This document shows, in pieces, positions 1-11,910 of a stretch of 64,000 nt of DNA. The notes beneath the pieces were generated by a model, which did not search any database, was not told the DNA's origin, and saw only the letters and a list, made by a program, of their open reading frames with translations. Position 1 is the first letter of the stretch; each line of letters opens with the position of its first letter. The position numbers and the translations under genes were made by a program. Source of the stretch: Plasmodium malariae (Eukaryota; Apicomplexa; Aconoidasida; Haemosporida; Plasmodiidae); the NCBI RefSeq assembly GCF_900090045.1, contig NC_041781.1, forward strand, positions 1,591,501 through 1,655,500, written 5' to 3'.

Positions 1-2677
1 CATATGGCACCTCCTTTATATGAAGACTCTCCTTTGTTTTATTTTTATTCTTCTTTATATACTTCCTCTGTTCACTTGCATTTTTAACGTTCTCCTTACC
101 ATTATGATTGTTACCTTTGTTGTTATTTTCATTTCCTAGGTGATCATCCTTATTAACGCGACACTTATCACATATGCTATTATAACACCTGTTACAATTA
201 TTAGTACCATTCACATTGTTGATGTATGCACTGAATATTTCTTCTCCCTCTCTGTAATAGGATACTGAAGTTTCATTCAATCCCGTTTTAGTACTGAAAC
301 ATGTCGATGCTGTCTTTTCCTTGTAATCATGGTAAAGAATATTTTTATACATCCTTTCATTTTCTACCCCTTTGGTAGATAAATAAGAGTCTCCATTATT
401 TTCTTCTTTTTTTCTATAAATTAAAGGATTACTACTTTTACAATTATCTGTCATTGAGTTTCCATTTGGAAAACTCTTTATGGTACTCTCTCTGCAAATA
501 TCTTCTTCTTTGGTACTTTTCTTCTTAAACTTTTTTAATTTTTTAAGGATGTAATTGTATTTATTCCTCTTTTTCCATTTATCTAGATTATTCAGGTCGT
601 TCTTCAAGTCGATACTCAGGTCACTGTTAAGGCCGCTAATCACTTCGCTGTTCATGCCGCTATTTATGCCTCTATTTATGCCGCAATTCATGCCGCTATT
701 CATGCCGCTATTCATGTCACTATTCATGTCACTATTCAGATCCGTGTTTATGTCCATATTTGCACCCGCGTTTGGCGTCCCCCTGCCTACTTCATCAATG
801 ATATCATTATTATGAACATCACTATGAAAATAGTTCACAGCAGAGAAAGCAGCATGGGCAGAAGAAGTGGAAGATACTAAAGGAGCAGCGGGAGAGTAAT
901 ATGCACTCCTACTACCCACACATTCCCCACTTATAGTAAGATGCTCCCCCTTATGGGCACGCGGGTGATCCCTAAACAAAAGCACATCTTCTGTCCTTCG
1001 TTCATTCATTGTGCTATCATCAGTTTTGATAGTTTTTTCTTCGCTTTCTCTTATGGAAAATATATTGGAATCTTTATTCATTTGGGTATTTCCTTTGTTA
1101 TTCCATTTTTTCCTTAACATATCTTTGTTGTGTTTTAATTTTTCTTTTATATTTTTGATCGTTTTATTTAAAAACAAACCTCTAATGAAGAATATATTTT
1201 CATTTGTGTTTCCTACATGAGTATTTTTTTTTTTTTCCTTTTTTGAGTCATAAACTAATTGACTTGAGAAAAATTTAATTAAAGTATCGACAAAAATACT
1301 TATAGTACCATCTCCACCACATAATAACAGAATGACTTTATTTAAATAAAACATTTCTTTATACATATTAAGAGCGTTCAACACATTTTTTTGATTTCTT
1401 ATACTTATAATTTGTATAGGATTAAAATGCATTAACAGTTCTTGATATAAATTTTTACCAGTTTGTCCTCCACTTTTTACATTAACAAATATTAAAAAAA
1501 ATTTTTTACTACTTCTCACTTGGTAAATAGGTAAATGGATTGGAAAAAAATTTAATATAAAATTAATATGTACAGGAATAATAATATTCTTTTTTTTACA
1601 GTTCACATTTTTATATCTTTTTAATTTTTTCAAAGGATTAATAACATAATCAAAATAAAGAAGTTCTTTCGTGTCTTTTGCTAATGTTTTATGTGGCATC
1701 ATCATCATATCTTCCCTTTTTTCTACTATCTTCTTTTTGTTATCAATTTGGTCCATACCATAATTATTTAAAGAATTATAACTAAACAAAATATCATCTT
1801 TTTTTGTTTCTTCCTCTGTTACTTTATTATATGCATGTATTAAGAAATCTATTAACACATTTTCCTTAATAAATACTTCATAAGGGTATAGTAAGTATTT
1901 ATTATTATTATATGTACATACTATATTTTTGTGTTCATTTTTAGCATCTTTAATTCTTCTTTTAGAAAAATGTTTATTTACACATTTTACATGGAAACAT
2001 TTATTACACCATATACATTTATAAATATATCGTTTTATAAAAATATAAAGCGAAAAGAAAGAAAATTTTTTATTACATATAGAGCATTTATTATTCCATA
2101 AATTATTTCGAACTTTTATAAATTTATGTTTATTTTTAAAAAATACACTTGTTTTACAACTCATTAAATTACAATTTGGAGCACATTCTATATGACATTT
2201 GTTTCTGCACATAATACATTCAAATATATTTTTTTTAAAAAAAATAAATGCATATATATTTTCATTGCACACATTACATAACTCTATTCGGTTTATCGTC
2301 CTCAAATCAAATACATGTGAGCTGTATGATAAACGATAAAAATGATTCTTCTTTTCATGTACTTTTACATATTCGCATAGTTTTGAACTTCTTTCTTTTA
2401 ATCCAGCTTCCTCTTTAGTAGTGCTCCTTTTATTATAATCTAACACTACAACGTCTTCTCCGTTAGTACACCCGCTCTCATTTAACTGTAAATATATATT
2501 AATTTTCCGCTTTTTTTTATTTTTTCTTTTTGCAAAAAAAATGCTAATACATATTATACATACACAAAATAGTAATTTTAAAATACCAATTCCTATAAAA
2601 TATTCCTTTGTTTTTTTTAAAAGTAGCATAAGAACATTTATGTACACATTTTTGTCAACATATGCGAAATCTTCCAT
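1..2677 (-). CDS. Diacylglycerol kinase, partial (C-terminus beyond window edge)
   Basis: The frame is open from ATG at 2677 to the window edge (892 codons). Order: an N-terminal hydrophobic segment (about residues 24-49) followed by a basic stretch; two Cys/His-rich modules spaced like C1 zinc fingers (about 125-240); then a DAG-kinase catalytic start with a strand ending NVKSGGQTGK and the nucleotide-binding GGDGT at 454-458. TM + two C1 + kinase is the layout of DGK-epsilon. Family role: phosphorylates diacylglycerol to phosphatidic acid at membranes, ending DAG and making PA signals; in apicomplexans PA is tied to microneme secretion. Oddity: soon after GGDGT the domain is interrupted by at least 400 residues of low-complexity sequence, including a four-residue repeat of the MNSG/MNSD type (about 628-750 bp). 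The rest of the catalytic domain must lie off the left edge. The family call is firm; the isoform is inference. Confidence 0.85.
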   Translation of the reverse strand, partial: MEDFAYVDKNVYINVLMLLLKKTKEYFIGIGILKLLFCVCIICISIFFAKRKNKKKRKINIYLQLNESGCTNGEDVVVLDYNKRSTTKEEAGLKERSSKLCEYVKVHEKKNHFYRLSYSSHVFDLRTINRIELCNVCNENIYAFIFFKKNIFECIMCRNKCHIECAPNCNLMSCKTSVFFKNKHKFIKVRNNLWNNKCSICNKKFSFFSLYIFIKRYIYKCIWCNKCFHVKCVNKHFSKRRIKDAKNEHKNIVCTYNNNKYLLYPYEVFIKENVLIDFLIHAYNKVTEEETKKDDILFSYNSLNNYGMDQIDNKKKIVEKREDMMMMPHKTLAKDTKELLYFDYVINPLKKLKRYKNVNCKKKNIIIPVHINFILNFFPIHLPIYQVRSSKKFFLIFVNVKSGGQTGKNLYQELLMHFNPIQIISIRNQKNVLNALNMYKEMFYLNKVILLLCGGDGTISIFVDTLIKFFSSQLVYDSKKEKKKNTHVGNTNENIFFIRGLFLNKTIKNIKEKLKHNKDMLRKKWNNKGNTQMNKDSNIFSIRESEEKTIKTDDSTMNERRTEDVLLFRDHPRAHKGEHLTISGECVGSRSAYYSPAAPLVSSTSSAHAAFSAVNYFHSDVHNNDIIDEVGRGTPNAGANMDINTDLNSDMNSDMNSGMNSGMNCGINRGINSGMNSEVISGLNSDLSIDLKNDLNNLDKWKKRNKYNYILKKLKKFKKKSTKEEDICRESTIKSFPNGNSMTDNCKSSNPLIYRKKEENNGDSYLSTKGVENERMYKNILYHDYKEKTASTCFSTKTGLNETSVSYYREGEEIFSAYINNVNGTNNCNRCYNSICDKCRVNKDDHLGNENNNKGNNHNGKENVKNASEQRKYIKKNKNKTKESLHIKEVPY

Positions 2678-4404
2678 TTCTTATGAATGTTATTAGTAAT
2701 TGATTTTTATTGCAAATACATTCATGCATAATTTGTATTTACATTTTATGCTTTCCCCTTCCCTCAAACATTTGTTTATTCCACTTTTGCTGCTTCTACT
2801 TTCTATGCTTCTTTTTTCCCCTGTCCATAACTGTTGAACACCGACAAAAAGAAAGAAGCAACGTGAAACCTCTATCCCAAGCGATTTTATTGTTCCGCTT
2901 AATTCCTTTGCGTTTATATACTTGCTTTTCGCCCCTTCACTTTCTATATCGCTCTTTTTCTTTTCTGTTTTTCACGATGTACTGTTTTATGAAAACACAT
3001 TTCATTAATGTATTGTAAAACGAACTTCAAACTGAATGCATGTATACATAGTGGAAATCCTTTTTTTAAAAAAATTAATCAAAAAAATGAAAACTAAAAA
3101 ATGGCGAAAGAAAAATGGCGAATGAAAAATGGCGAATGAAAAATGGCGAATGAAAAATGGCGAATGAAAAATGGCGAATGAAAAATGGCGAAAGAAAAAT
3201 GGCGAAAGAAAAATGGCGAAAGAAAAATGGCGAATGAAAAATGGCGAAAGAAAAACGAAAAATATCAAAATTAACAAAACATTACGGCAATTGTTTAATT
3301 ACTTTATAGGTCAATTATTTCAAAACAATTTTAACTTTTTCAAATAATTCTCCAAACATTTTTTAAAATATTAAAAAATAACGTATAATTTGTGTAATAA
3401 TTTATATGTAACATATACTACAAAATGAAGTTATTTCCATCCGATAGTGTTTATTTAAATAAGTTCATATGAATTGTACATACATACATATATATATATT
3501 TATTTATTTTCATGTTTCCTAGTACTGCGTTTAATTTGACGTTATTATTATATTGTTTTTCAATAAATATTAAAAACATTATAATATTTTTTTACATTGT
3601 CCGTTCGTTTGTCCGTTCGTTTGTTCGTTCGTTTGTACGTTTGTTTACTTGTATGTTTGTTTATTTGTTTATTTGTTTTTTTAATTATTTATTTATTTTC
3701 CTTTTTTCTAATTAGAATCTAAACAAAACATATAGGAAAAACAAAAATATAAAATGAAAAAATAAATCATGGGGGAAAGGAAAAAAAAATACCAAAAAAA
3801 AAAATAAGAAAAAATTTTAAAATTTTTGAAAACACGCATGTTTCAAATATACGGTAAATATTTTGTTTTATAAAAATAATTTTTAAAATTAAAAAAAAAA
3901 AAAAAAAAAAAACAGTATTGTATATAAGTATTTATAAGGCAAAATTTTTATGCGCATTATATAAATGTACTATTAAAATACGGAGTTTGCCAACAGAAAA
4001 AAAAAAGTAGAAATATGTTGGAATATTTATATACATATTATAAAAGGAAAATATAAAATTCATCAAAAAGGAATAATAAAATAGAAAAAAGGAAACAAAA
4101 TTAAAAAAATATATATCAGTGAACTACTACAAAAAAAAAAAAAAAAAAACTATACACATATGGCACGACATAAAATGGCATAACGCGTCATATAACATAC
4201 ATAGCATAACCAACTAAGAATGAACACTCATAAGGATGAAATAATACATACAAATTGTAAGCATTCCTGTGCTCTTTTTATTCCAAAGCCTTAAAAAATT
4301 TATTATTTAACACGCCGTTGTTTTTTTTTTCGCATATATTGTTTTCTACATTTATGATATCATAATTTTATTTTTATTTTTATTATATTTTTTTTTTTTT
4401 TTTT
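2678..4404. other. Intergenic region between two minus-strand genes
   Basis: No convincing gene is seen. It is the upstream region of the diacylglycerol kinase and the downstream region of the PPIL2-like gene. It holds a 14-bp tandem array (3098-3256), a short GTTCGTTTGTCC-type repeat (about 3598-3670) and several poly-A/poly-T tracts. ORFs here are compositionally biased and lack protein-like sequence. Confidence 0.6.
3098..3256. repeat. 14-bp tandem repeat, about 11 copies
   Basis: The unit is AAAAATGGCGAATG, alternating with an ...AAAG variant; GGCG recurs every 14 bp about eleven times. The regular GGCG is unusually GC-rich for this intergenic DNA. It lies about 0.4-0.6 kb upstream of the diacylglycerol kinase start. 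A 90-residue ORF on the minus strand is simply the translated repeat. Confidence 0.9.
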
Positions 4405-6990
4405 TTACCAACATGAAAAGTCCATTTTACTTTGCTTCGATTTTGAAAACATTTCTTTTTGTAAAACATGTTCTTTGGTTTTGTTTAGCTCATTGTTCGT
4501 AGATTGATTGCTCTTTTTAAAGTCCGTCCATTTTATATATTTTCCTACACTGTCATTTTTATTCTCTACAAAGTTTACGTCATCTATGAAACTTTCTGTA
4601 TTTTCCTTCGCATCATTCTTCTCTTCTTTTTTTTTTATTTTTTCCTTCATCTCCTTTACAGCATCTTTAAATGGGTTTGTGTATATAATAGCTTCGTTTA
4701 GGGTGTATTGCACCTAAAAAAATATATGAAATGAAACAAATAAATAAGTAAATTACCCACGCATAGGTAACATTTGTATAAATTTATGTAAACACACAGG
4801 GACATGTATGTATGGATGTACGTATGTATGTATGTATGTATGTATGCACATATACGTACACGTTCATATGTGCTTTAATTAATATTTACAACGTTTATAT
4901 ATCATTCAGCAATACTCTGCCATTTTGCTCCTTTCTTTTTGGTATATTACACTGCCACTTATAGTGGGGTCCAAATTTTTTAATTTTCCTAACGTCTCAT
5001 TTCCTCCTACAACTGAAATTTTAAATTTGTTAGAATATTTAAAAGCGAATTAAAAATTACGTATCGAACATATTAAATACGATAATTAATTTTTAACGTT
5101 TCAGGATAAATTTTGCTATATAATGAAATATACATAAATCGCACGAATACGTACTCCTGCATAAGTACACACACATACGTATGTATAGCTTACCACGTCC
5201 AAAGCACACATCACTCGTTACATACTCTTCGGACAGGCAAATGTAAAACATGTTTGAATACTTCTGATTGTAATACTTAAAGAAATATATATTCCCATAA
5301 CAACTTTTTGCTTCGGTATGTCTACTCTCTTGGTGTTTAACATATTTAATGGCTCTATCACTATCGTTATCACTGTTTATATTCATTATCAATTCTTTAA
5401 ATGTATGAATAACATTTTCATCATTTATCTTCTTTCTTAATTTTTTCTTTTTTAATTTTTTCCTCCAATAAAATCCAGACATTGCTGAATGGTAATTATT
5501 TTTACTTGAACCAAAATATACAATAACGTCTTTTTTGTCCTTTTTAAAAATATCTGTTCTATTATAATATTTATATTCACATAAAAATAAAAAATTATGA
5601 CATAACTTGGGATATAAAGAGGCATATAATTCCACATTAATCATACCTATATCTGTTATTAATCTTACATAGCTATTTTTTTTATTTGTCTTAACTTGAT
5701 CATATATTAAATCATACACTTGACTTTCTGATAAATAAATAAAACTGTTTTTATATGTTACATCAGATATAGTTGAAGTTACACTTTGTGCTAATTTGTT
5801 ATCACTATAATTTACACATTTTATTTTTATTTCGTTTTCACTACTTTCTTCCTCACTATTATTATTATCTGTATGTGATGAGTAAAAGTATTTTCCTTTT
5901 TCCCCTAACTGCATTTCATTCTTGATCTCATCTTTATGGTGAGTTCTACTTCTTGTGTATGTTTGTTTCCCTTCCCCTTCACTCTGTTTTCCTTTAAAGT
6001 TTTTGCTTTGTGTTCCTTCTATTAGCGCTTCTTTACTTTGCGTCTCTTCATTTTGCACTTTTTGGCTTTTCACTTTTCCACTGTTCACCTCTTGCAGTAT
6101 ATTCATAATTGTACCATTTTCCTGAATGGATTGTGTTTTTTTTTTTTTTTTCTGAACAAAATTTTTATTTAGCTCAAATATGTCATTTCTTTTGTTCAAT
6201 GGGTCTTGCAACACAATGAAATCTGACTTGTTCATACTGTCATGAGAAATTGGGTCAAACATTTCATTTTTATTTTGGAATAGTTTATATATTTCTGATG
6301 AATATACATTTCCAGTTTTCTTATTTAAAATAATTTTTGTGTGTTGATTAAAATATTTTCTTGTTATAGGGCATATATATTGATTGTTATGTTTGTAAAA
6401 ATTTGCTTTAATTAAATTTTTTATATCAACTGTGCATTTTTTTTTGTCCTTTTCTTCCGCTCTGCTCATTTCCTCTAAAACACTTTTTTTGTCGTACAAC
6501 CGTCCATCTTCGTCACAATATGGATCGCTGAATGGTTTTAAGCTTAGGCAGCTACAAAAGGGGCGCAAATATGCCAAGTAATTGGTGAAGAAAATTTTAA
6601 TGTATGAAGAAAAATTTGGTGTAGTTTGTTAAGTAACATAAACTGCGCTTATAAAAAATGTATTATACGCACATTACGTACATAAAAGATGACATAATTC
6701 AATGTCGTAGTATATAATACGAAAAAAAAAAAAAAAAAAAAAAAATACTTCTAATAGTACATGTTTAAAAAGACATTCAGTATATATTGATAAAAAAATG
6801 TTGAACTAGTTATAAAAATAATATATTTTTGTTTCAACATCCTAATACATGTAATAAAAATTTCTCACCAATAATTAAAGGGCAAATACGTTACACTTTT
6901 CGCTTTCAGCTGCTTCTTTATTAAGGCATCCCTTCTATATTCTGACTGTAAAATATATAACTTATCTTTGCTGTGTTTATGTTTTCCCAT
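4405..6990 (-). CDS. U-box cyclophilin, PPIL2/CYP60-like spliceosome-associated protein
   Basis: Four exons read on the minus strand: 6990-6869, 6551-5194, 5012-4951, 4713-4405, with GT-AG borders and matching phases, giving 616 aa. Exon 1 begins MGKHKHSKDKLYI, the PPIL2 N-terminal signature, and joins exon 2 to give PFNYCCLSLKPF, starting the U-box (about residues 35-110). A cyclophilin fold follows (about 330-520), with FGRVVGG made across the exon 2/3 join. The C-terminus has VGKYI-like and final DFSCW motifs matching the human protein's VGKYI and DFSSW. Human PPIL2 is a nuclear ubiquitin ligase-like cyclophilin of the spliceosome. Oddities: a Lys/Glu/Ser-rich insertion separates U-box and cyclophilin, and the catalytic FHR...FMxQxGD region is absent, so prolyl isomerase activity is doubtful. 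Identity is strong; exon borders are inferred. Confidence 0.88.
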
Positions 6991-8143
<1,153 letters not shown>

Positions 8144-9364
8144 ATGTTAACGTCGCATGATTTAAACACTTATGATATATCATCAAGCAGTTACAACGGC
8201 ATATACATTGGAAACATATTCAGTGAAATTCAAGATGAAATAAATAATACCTGTATTATTGAAAGCGCACAGAGGTCAAATTGCTTAGAGTATAATAATG
8301 AAAAGGTAAACGGTAATAATAACAATAGCGGTAACAGTAGCAGCAAGAACAACAGTCATAACAACAGTAACAATTGTAGTAATTGTTGTAGTAACAGTTT
8401 TGGTAATAGTAATAACATTAATGCAGACATTAATGTAGGTAAAATTCTTATTGGTAGTAATTATATAGGTAGTACTCATTTTGGTAGTAATAATATAAGC
8501 AGTACACATTTTGGTAGTAATAATATACGTAGTAGGGGAAAAATAAGTATAGAAGAATATGTTAATTTTATAAATGATAAAAAGAATGAATACAAGAAGA
8601 AGAAAAAGGAGTACGTTATTGAGTATATTAATCAAAGAAAAATAAAAAAAATGCATTATGAAGACATGGAATTATTATTTAAAAAATTTACCCACTTCTT
8701 GGATTTACAGGAAAAATGTTTATTATGTAATAATTATTTAAGCCTATCATATTTGTACCTTAACAGATACTTGAAGAAGGAAAAGGTGGGAAATAAAGAT
8801 CAAAAGGAGAATTATAATAATAAGGGCTTTATAAATAAATGGGTGAAAAAAAATAGTAGCTTAATTTTTTGTGAATGTTTAGAAAATATTGATTATTCAA
8901 AGCAGTATATAAGTGATAAAAAAGATGACTGTTACATTGATATGATTCATCTTTTTAGAAAAAATACATCCTTTTCTTTTAATACAAAAAAAAGTGTAAT
9001 TTTAAAAGAATTTATGAAGAATGTAAAGTTTAAAGAATTTTTTAAATATAACTCTTTTAATGAAAATTACTATAATAATACATTTCCTATTAAAAATAAT
9101 TATAATATAGACACAAAATATATAAATGTATGTAGGTATATTGAAAAGCCCACATTAACTATTGAGCATGTAAAAGCGTTAAATAGTCACACGGAAAATT
9201 TTATACCCATTTTTGTAAGAGCACATAAATGTTGGAGATAATTTTTTTTTTTTTTTTTACCTTAATAATTTTTCATTTTTGTTGCATTTTTACGGAATTA
9301 CTTAAACGATAAAGCACGACATAGCTTTTTTTTTTTTTTTTTTTTTTTTTTACATGCATACATG

Positions 9365-9405
<41 letters not shown>

Positions 9406-9952
9406 TTATATGTGTGTATATTTGTATATATATTCATATGTGTATTTTTTCTTTTCCAGAAAATTCACAACGTTAACACCCTTGTAACGACGGTTGAAAA
9501 GAAACTTTTAATTGAGTGTTTGAAGGTTGTTAAGAAGATTTTTTTTTATGACAAAATTGACAAATTGACAGTAATTATTTTTTGTTATTTAAGTAATTTA
9601 TACAACACTGTTATGAGGTTAAATGCGGAACGTATATTGTGTTGCTATTCGCAAAAACATTTCGAGTTTTTCCTATACGTAAGTCCACTACGCTATATAA
9701 TTTAAAGCAGTTCTCACAGATAATACACATATATATATATATATATATATATGGGCATGATATGTATTCAACATAAATGTCTATACATGAGTTAATTTTA
9801 TTATTTATTTTTTTTTCATTACGTTTTTCTTTGCATTTTAGTATATCTTTCAAAAGAACACATACGCAGCTAGGAGAGTTAAAATGGTAGCTTTGAAAAT
9901 TTACAAAAACGGTGATGATCAGGATGACGAAAAGGAACATGTGGATTTTTAA
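8144..9952 (+). CDS. Conserved protein of unknown function, three exons
   Basis: Exons 8144-9214, 9460-9678 and 9842-9952 join in phase 0 at GTAAGA and GTAAGT donors and pyrimidine-rich acceptors, giving 466 aa. The first about 140 residues are Asn/Ser-rich with a short duplicated GSTHFGSNN-type unit. From about residue 140 the sequence is charged and helical-looking, with clustered cysteines (CLLCNNY, FCECLEN). The last 110 residues (exons 2 and 3) look like an amphipathic helical fold with little low complexity and end in an acidic tail. No motif identifies a family. The start is the first ATG after a (TA)n tract. An intron-like stretch 9954-10035 lies after the TAA and would only matter if splicing upstream differs. 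I do not recognise the protein. Confidence 0.7.
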
Positions 9953-11910
9953 GGTATTTAATTACTCTCCCTTTTTAAAATTAAATAATTCCTTCTTTTT
10001 TTTTTTTTTTAATATAAAACAACCATTTATTTTAGGTCCTAACGACAATTATAATATTAAGACCTTAAAAAAAAATTCTTTAATTAATACCCTTTATCTG
10101 TAAATGTACCTTTAAGGGGAATCTAACACATATATCTATATAATATATATTTATTTATACACAAACGCTCATGTTTTATATTTTTTTACATGTTCGCAAG
10201 CCCTACTAATGAGAAGCAAAAATACTAAAAATAATGTGAAATGTAATTTGCATTTTTAAATCATTTAATTTCTACATAAAGCTATGAAATATTTTTAAAT
10301 TTCTTTACATGTTATTTTACATAAAAAATTAAAATTAAATTATACACACTGTTATATGTATATATATATTCATACACAAAATTAATTACAAAACAAAAAA
10401 TTGTTACCTTAAGCATATAAAATAACAATGTTTAAAGTATTTTATAAAAAAAAAAAAAAAAAATCTTGATAGTGCAGTACATAAGCGAAGGAAGGCAATT
10501 TTATAATTACATTAAAGCTTAGAATTAATGTCAATGAAAAATAAAGAAAAAAAAAAAAAAAAAAAGTAAAAATTTGAAAGAGTTATCAAAATGGCATATA
10601 TATAAAAATGCTCATGCCTCCAATTTTTTGAATAAATTTAAAAGAATAAACTTTTGTTTTGACTTTTGATATATTCAATTATTAAATTTCTTTAAAAAAA
10701 AAATTGCAAAAGGTAACTTTTAGCAAAGTACCGTTGAAGAATACAATATAGTGTGATAAATTTGCAGAAATAGGCATAAATGTAACTAGGGTACATTATA
10801 ATGTACATATATATATATATATATAAATTTTTTTTTTTTAATATAATTTTTAAATATAACTTTGTAGTAAGAACACAGTTTTGTGTTAATTCATTTCCGC
10901 CCATTTTTTTAAAATTTTTCATGTATTACACTCTCTTGGTTAAAAACACAAATTGTGAATTGTTTTGTTTTTATAAAAAATTTATATACATATATAAATG
11001 TATGTTTATATTTTTAAAATGTACACTAAAGGAATTACACCATAAGCACATTCTCATTTTCATTTTCATTTTCATTTTCCTTTTTAAAATTCACCTACCA
11101 TTTTTAATTAATTTATAAATTTACATTTAGTACAAAGTTTAAATTAAAATAATAATTAAATAATATTATATAAGTACATACATTTGTATATGCATTTATA
11201 TATAAATTATGTATTTCACGTTATACCCTAAAAATCACATGGTGTTTTTTTATATTGCCTTGTTTGTACATAATAGTAATAATCTTGAGGGCTTCTTTTT
11301 TTTTTTTTTTAAATGTTCTTATGTGTATAGAAAATTTTCACATTTATTATGAAACAAAATGATTTTATTTTTTTTTTTTATATTCTAATATCAAGTATTT
11401 ATGAATCATGTGAATTTTAAAAATGTGAATGTGAAAAAAAAGAATAAAGGCAAGCAAGAGATATCAAAAGAACGAAATTTAAGTAATTACAAAGCTAACA
11501 CTAATGGAGTAAGAAATAAAGAAAAATAAGAAAAAGAAAATTATAGGAGCAAAAGCAGCAAAAACAGTAGCAAAAAACGAATAAATAATACGCAACACAG
11601 TACAATACAGTACCGAAAAATATAGTAACAATACAGTGCAGTAAAAAATAGTACAATACAGTGAAGTAACATATAATACAATATAGTGCAGTAAAAAATA
11701 ATACAATACAGTGAAGTAACATATACAATACAGTGAAGTAACATATAATACAATACAGTGAAGTAACATATAATACAATACATCATAATATAGTACAATT
11801 TAATACACCGTAAGATAAAATAATTCAAAATAACGTAATAATTCAGATATCCCCAGCAATTGTTAGCCGTACATAAAATACATAATGTTTTAAAACACAC
11901 AAAAGGCAAA
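9953..11910. other. Intergenic region between two plus-strand genes
   Basis: Nothing gene-like is supported. ORFs at 10.7-11.1 kb are T-rich or (TA)n-derived. A decayed tandem repeat occupies about 11590-11785, just before the proposed first exon of the giant RCC1 gene. Confidence 0.55.
11590..11785. repeat. Imperfect tandem repeat containing AATACAGTGAAGTAACATAT
   Basis: Units containing ACAATACAGTGAAGTAACAT and the variant AATACAGTGCAGTAAAAAAT recur roughly every 18-27 bp, with drifting unit length. It generates the three overlapping Tyr/Leu/Cys-rich antisense ORFs here. It sits 130-320 bp upstream of the proposed first exon of the RCC1 gene. Confidence 0.8.
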
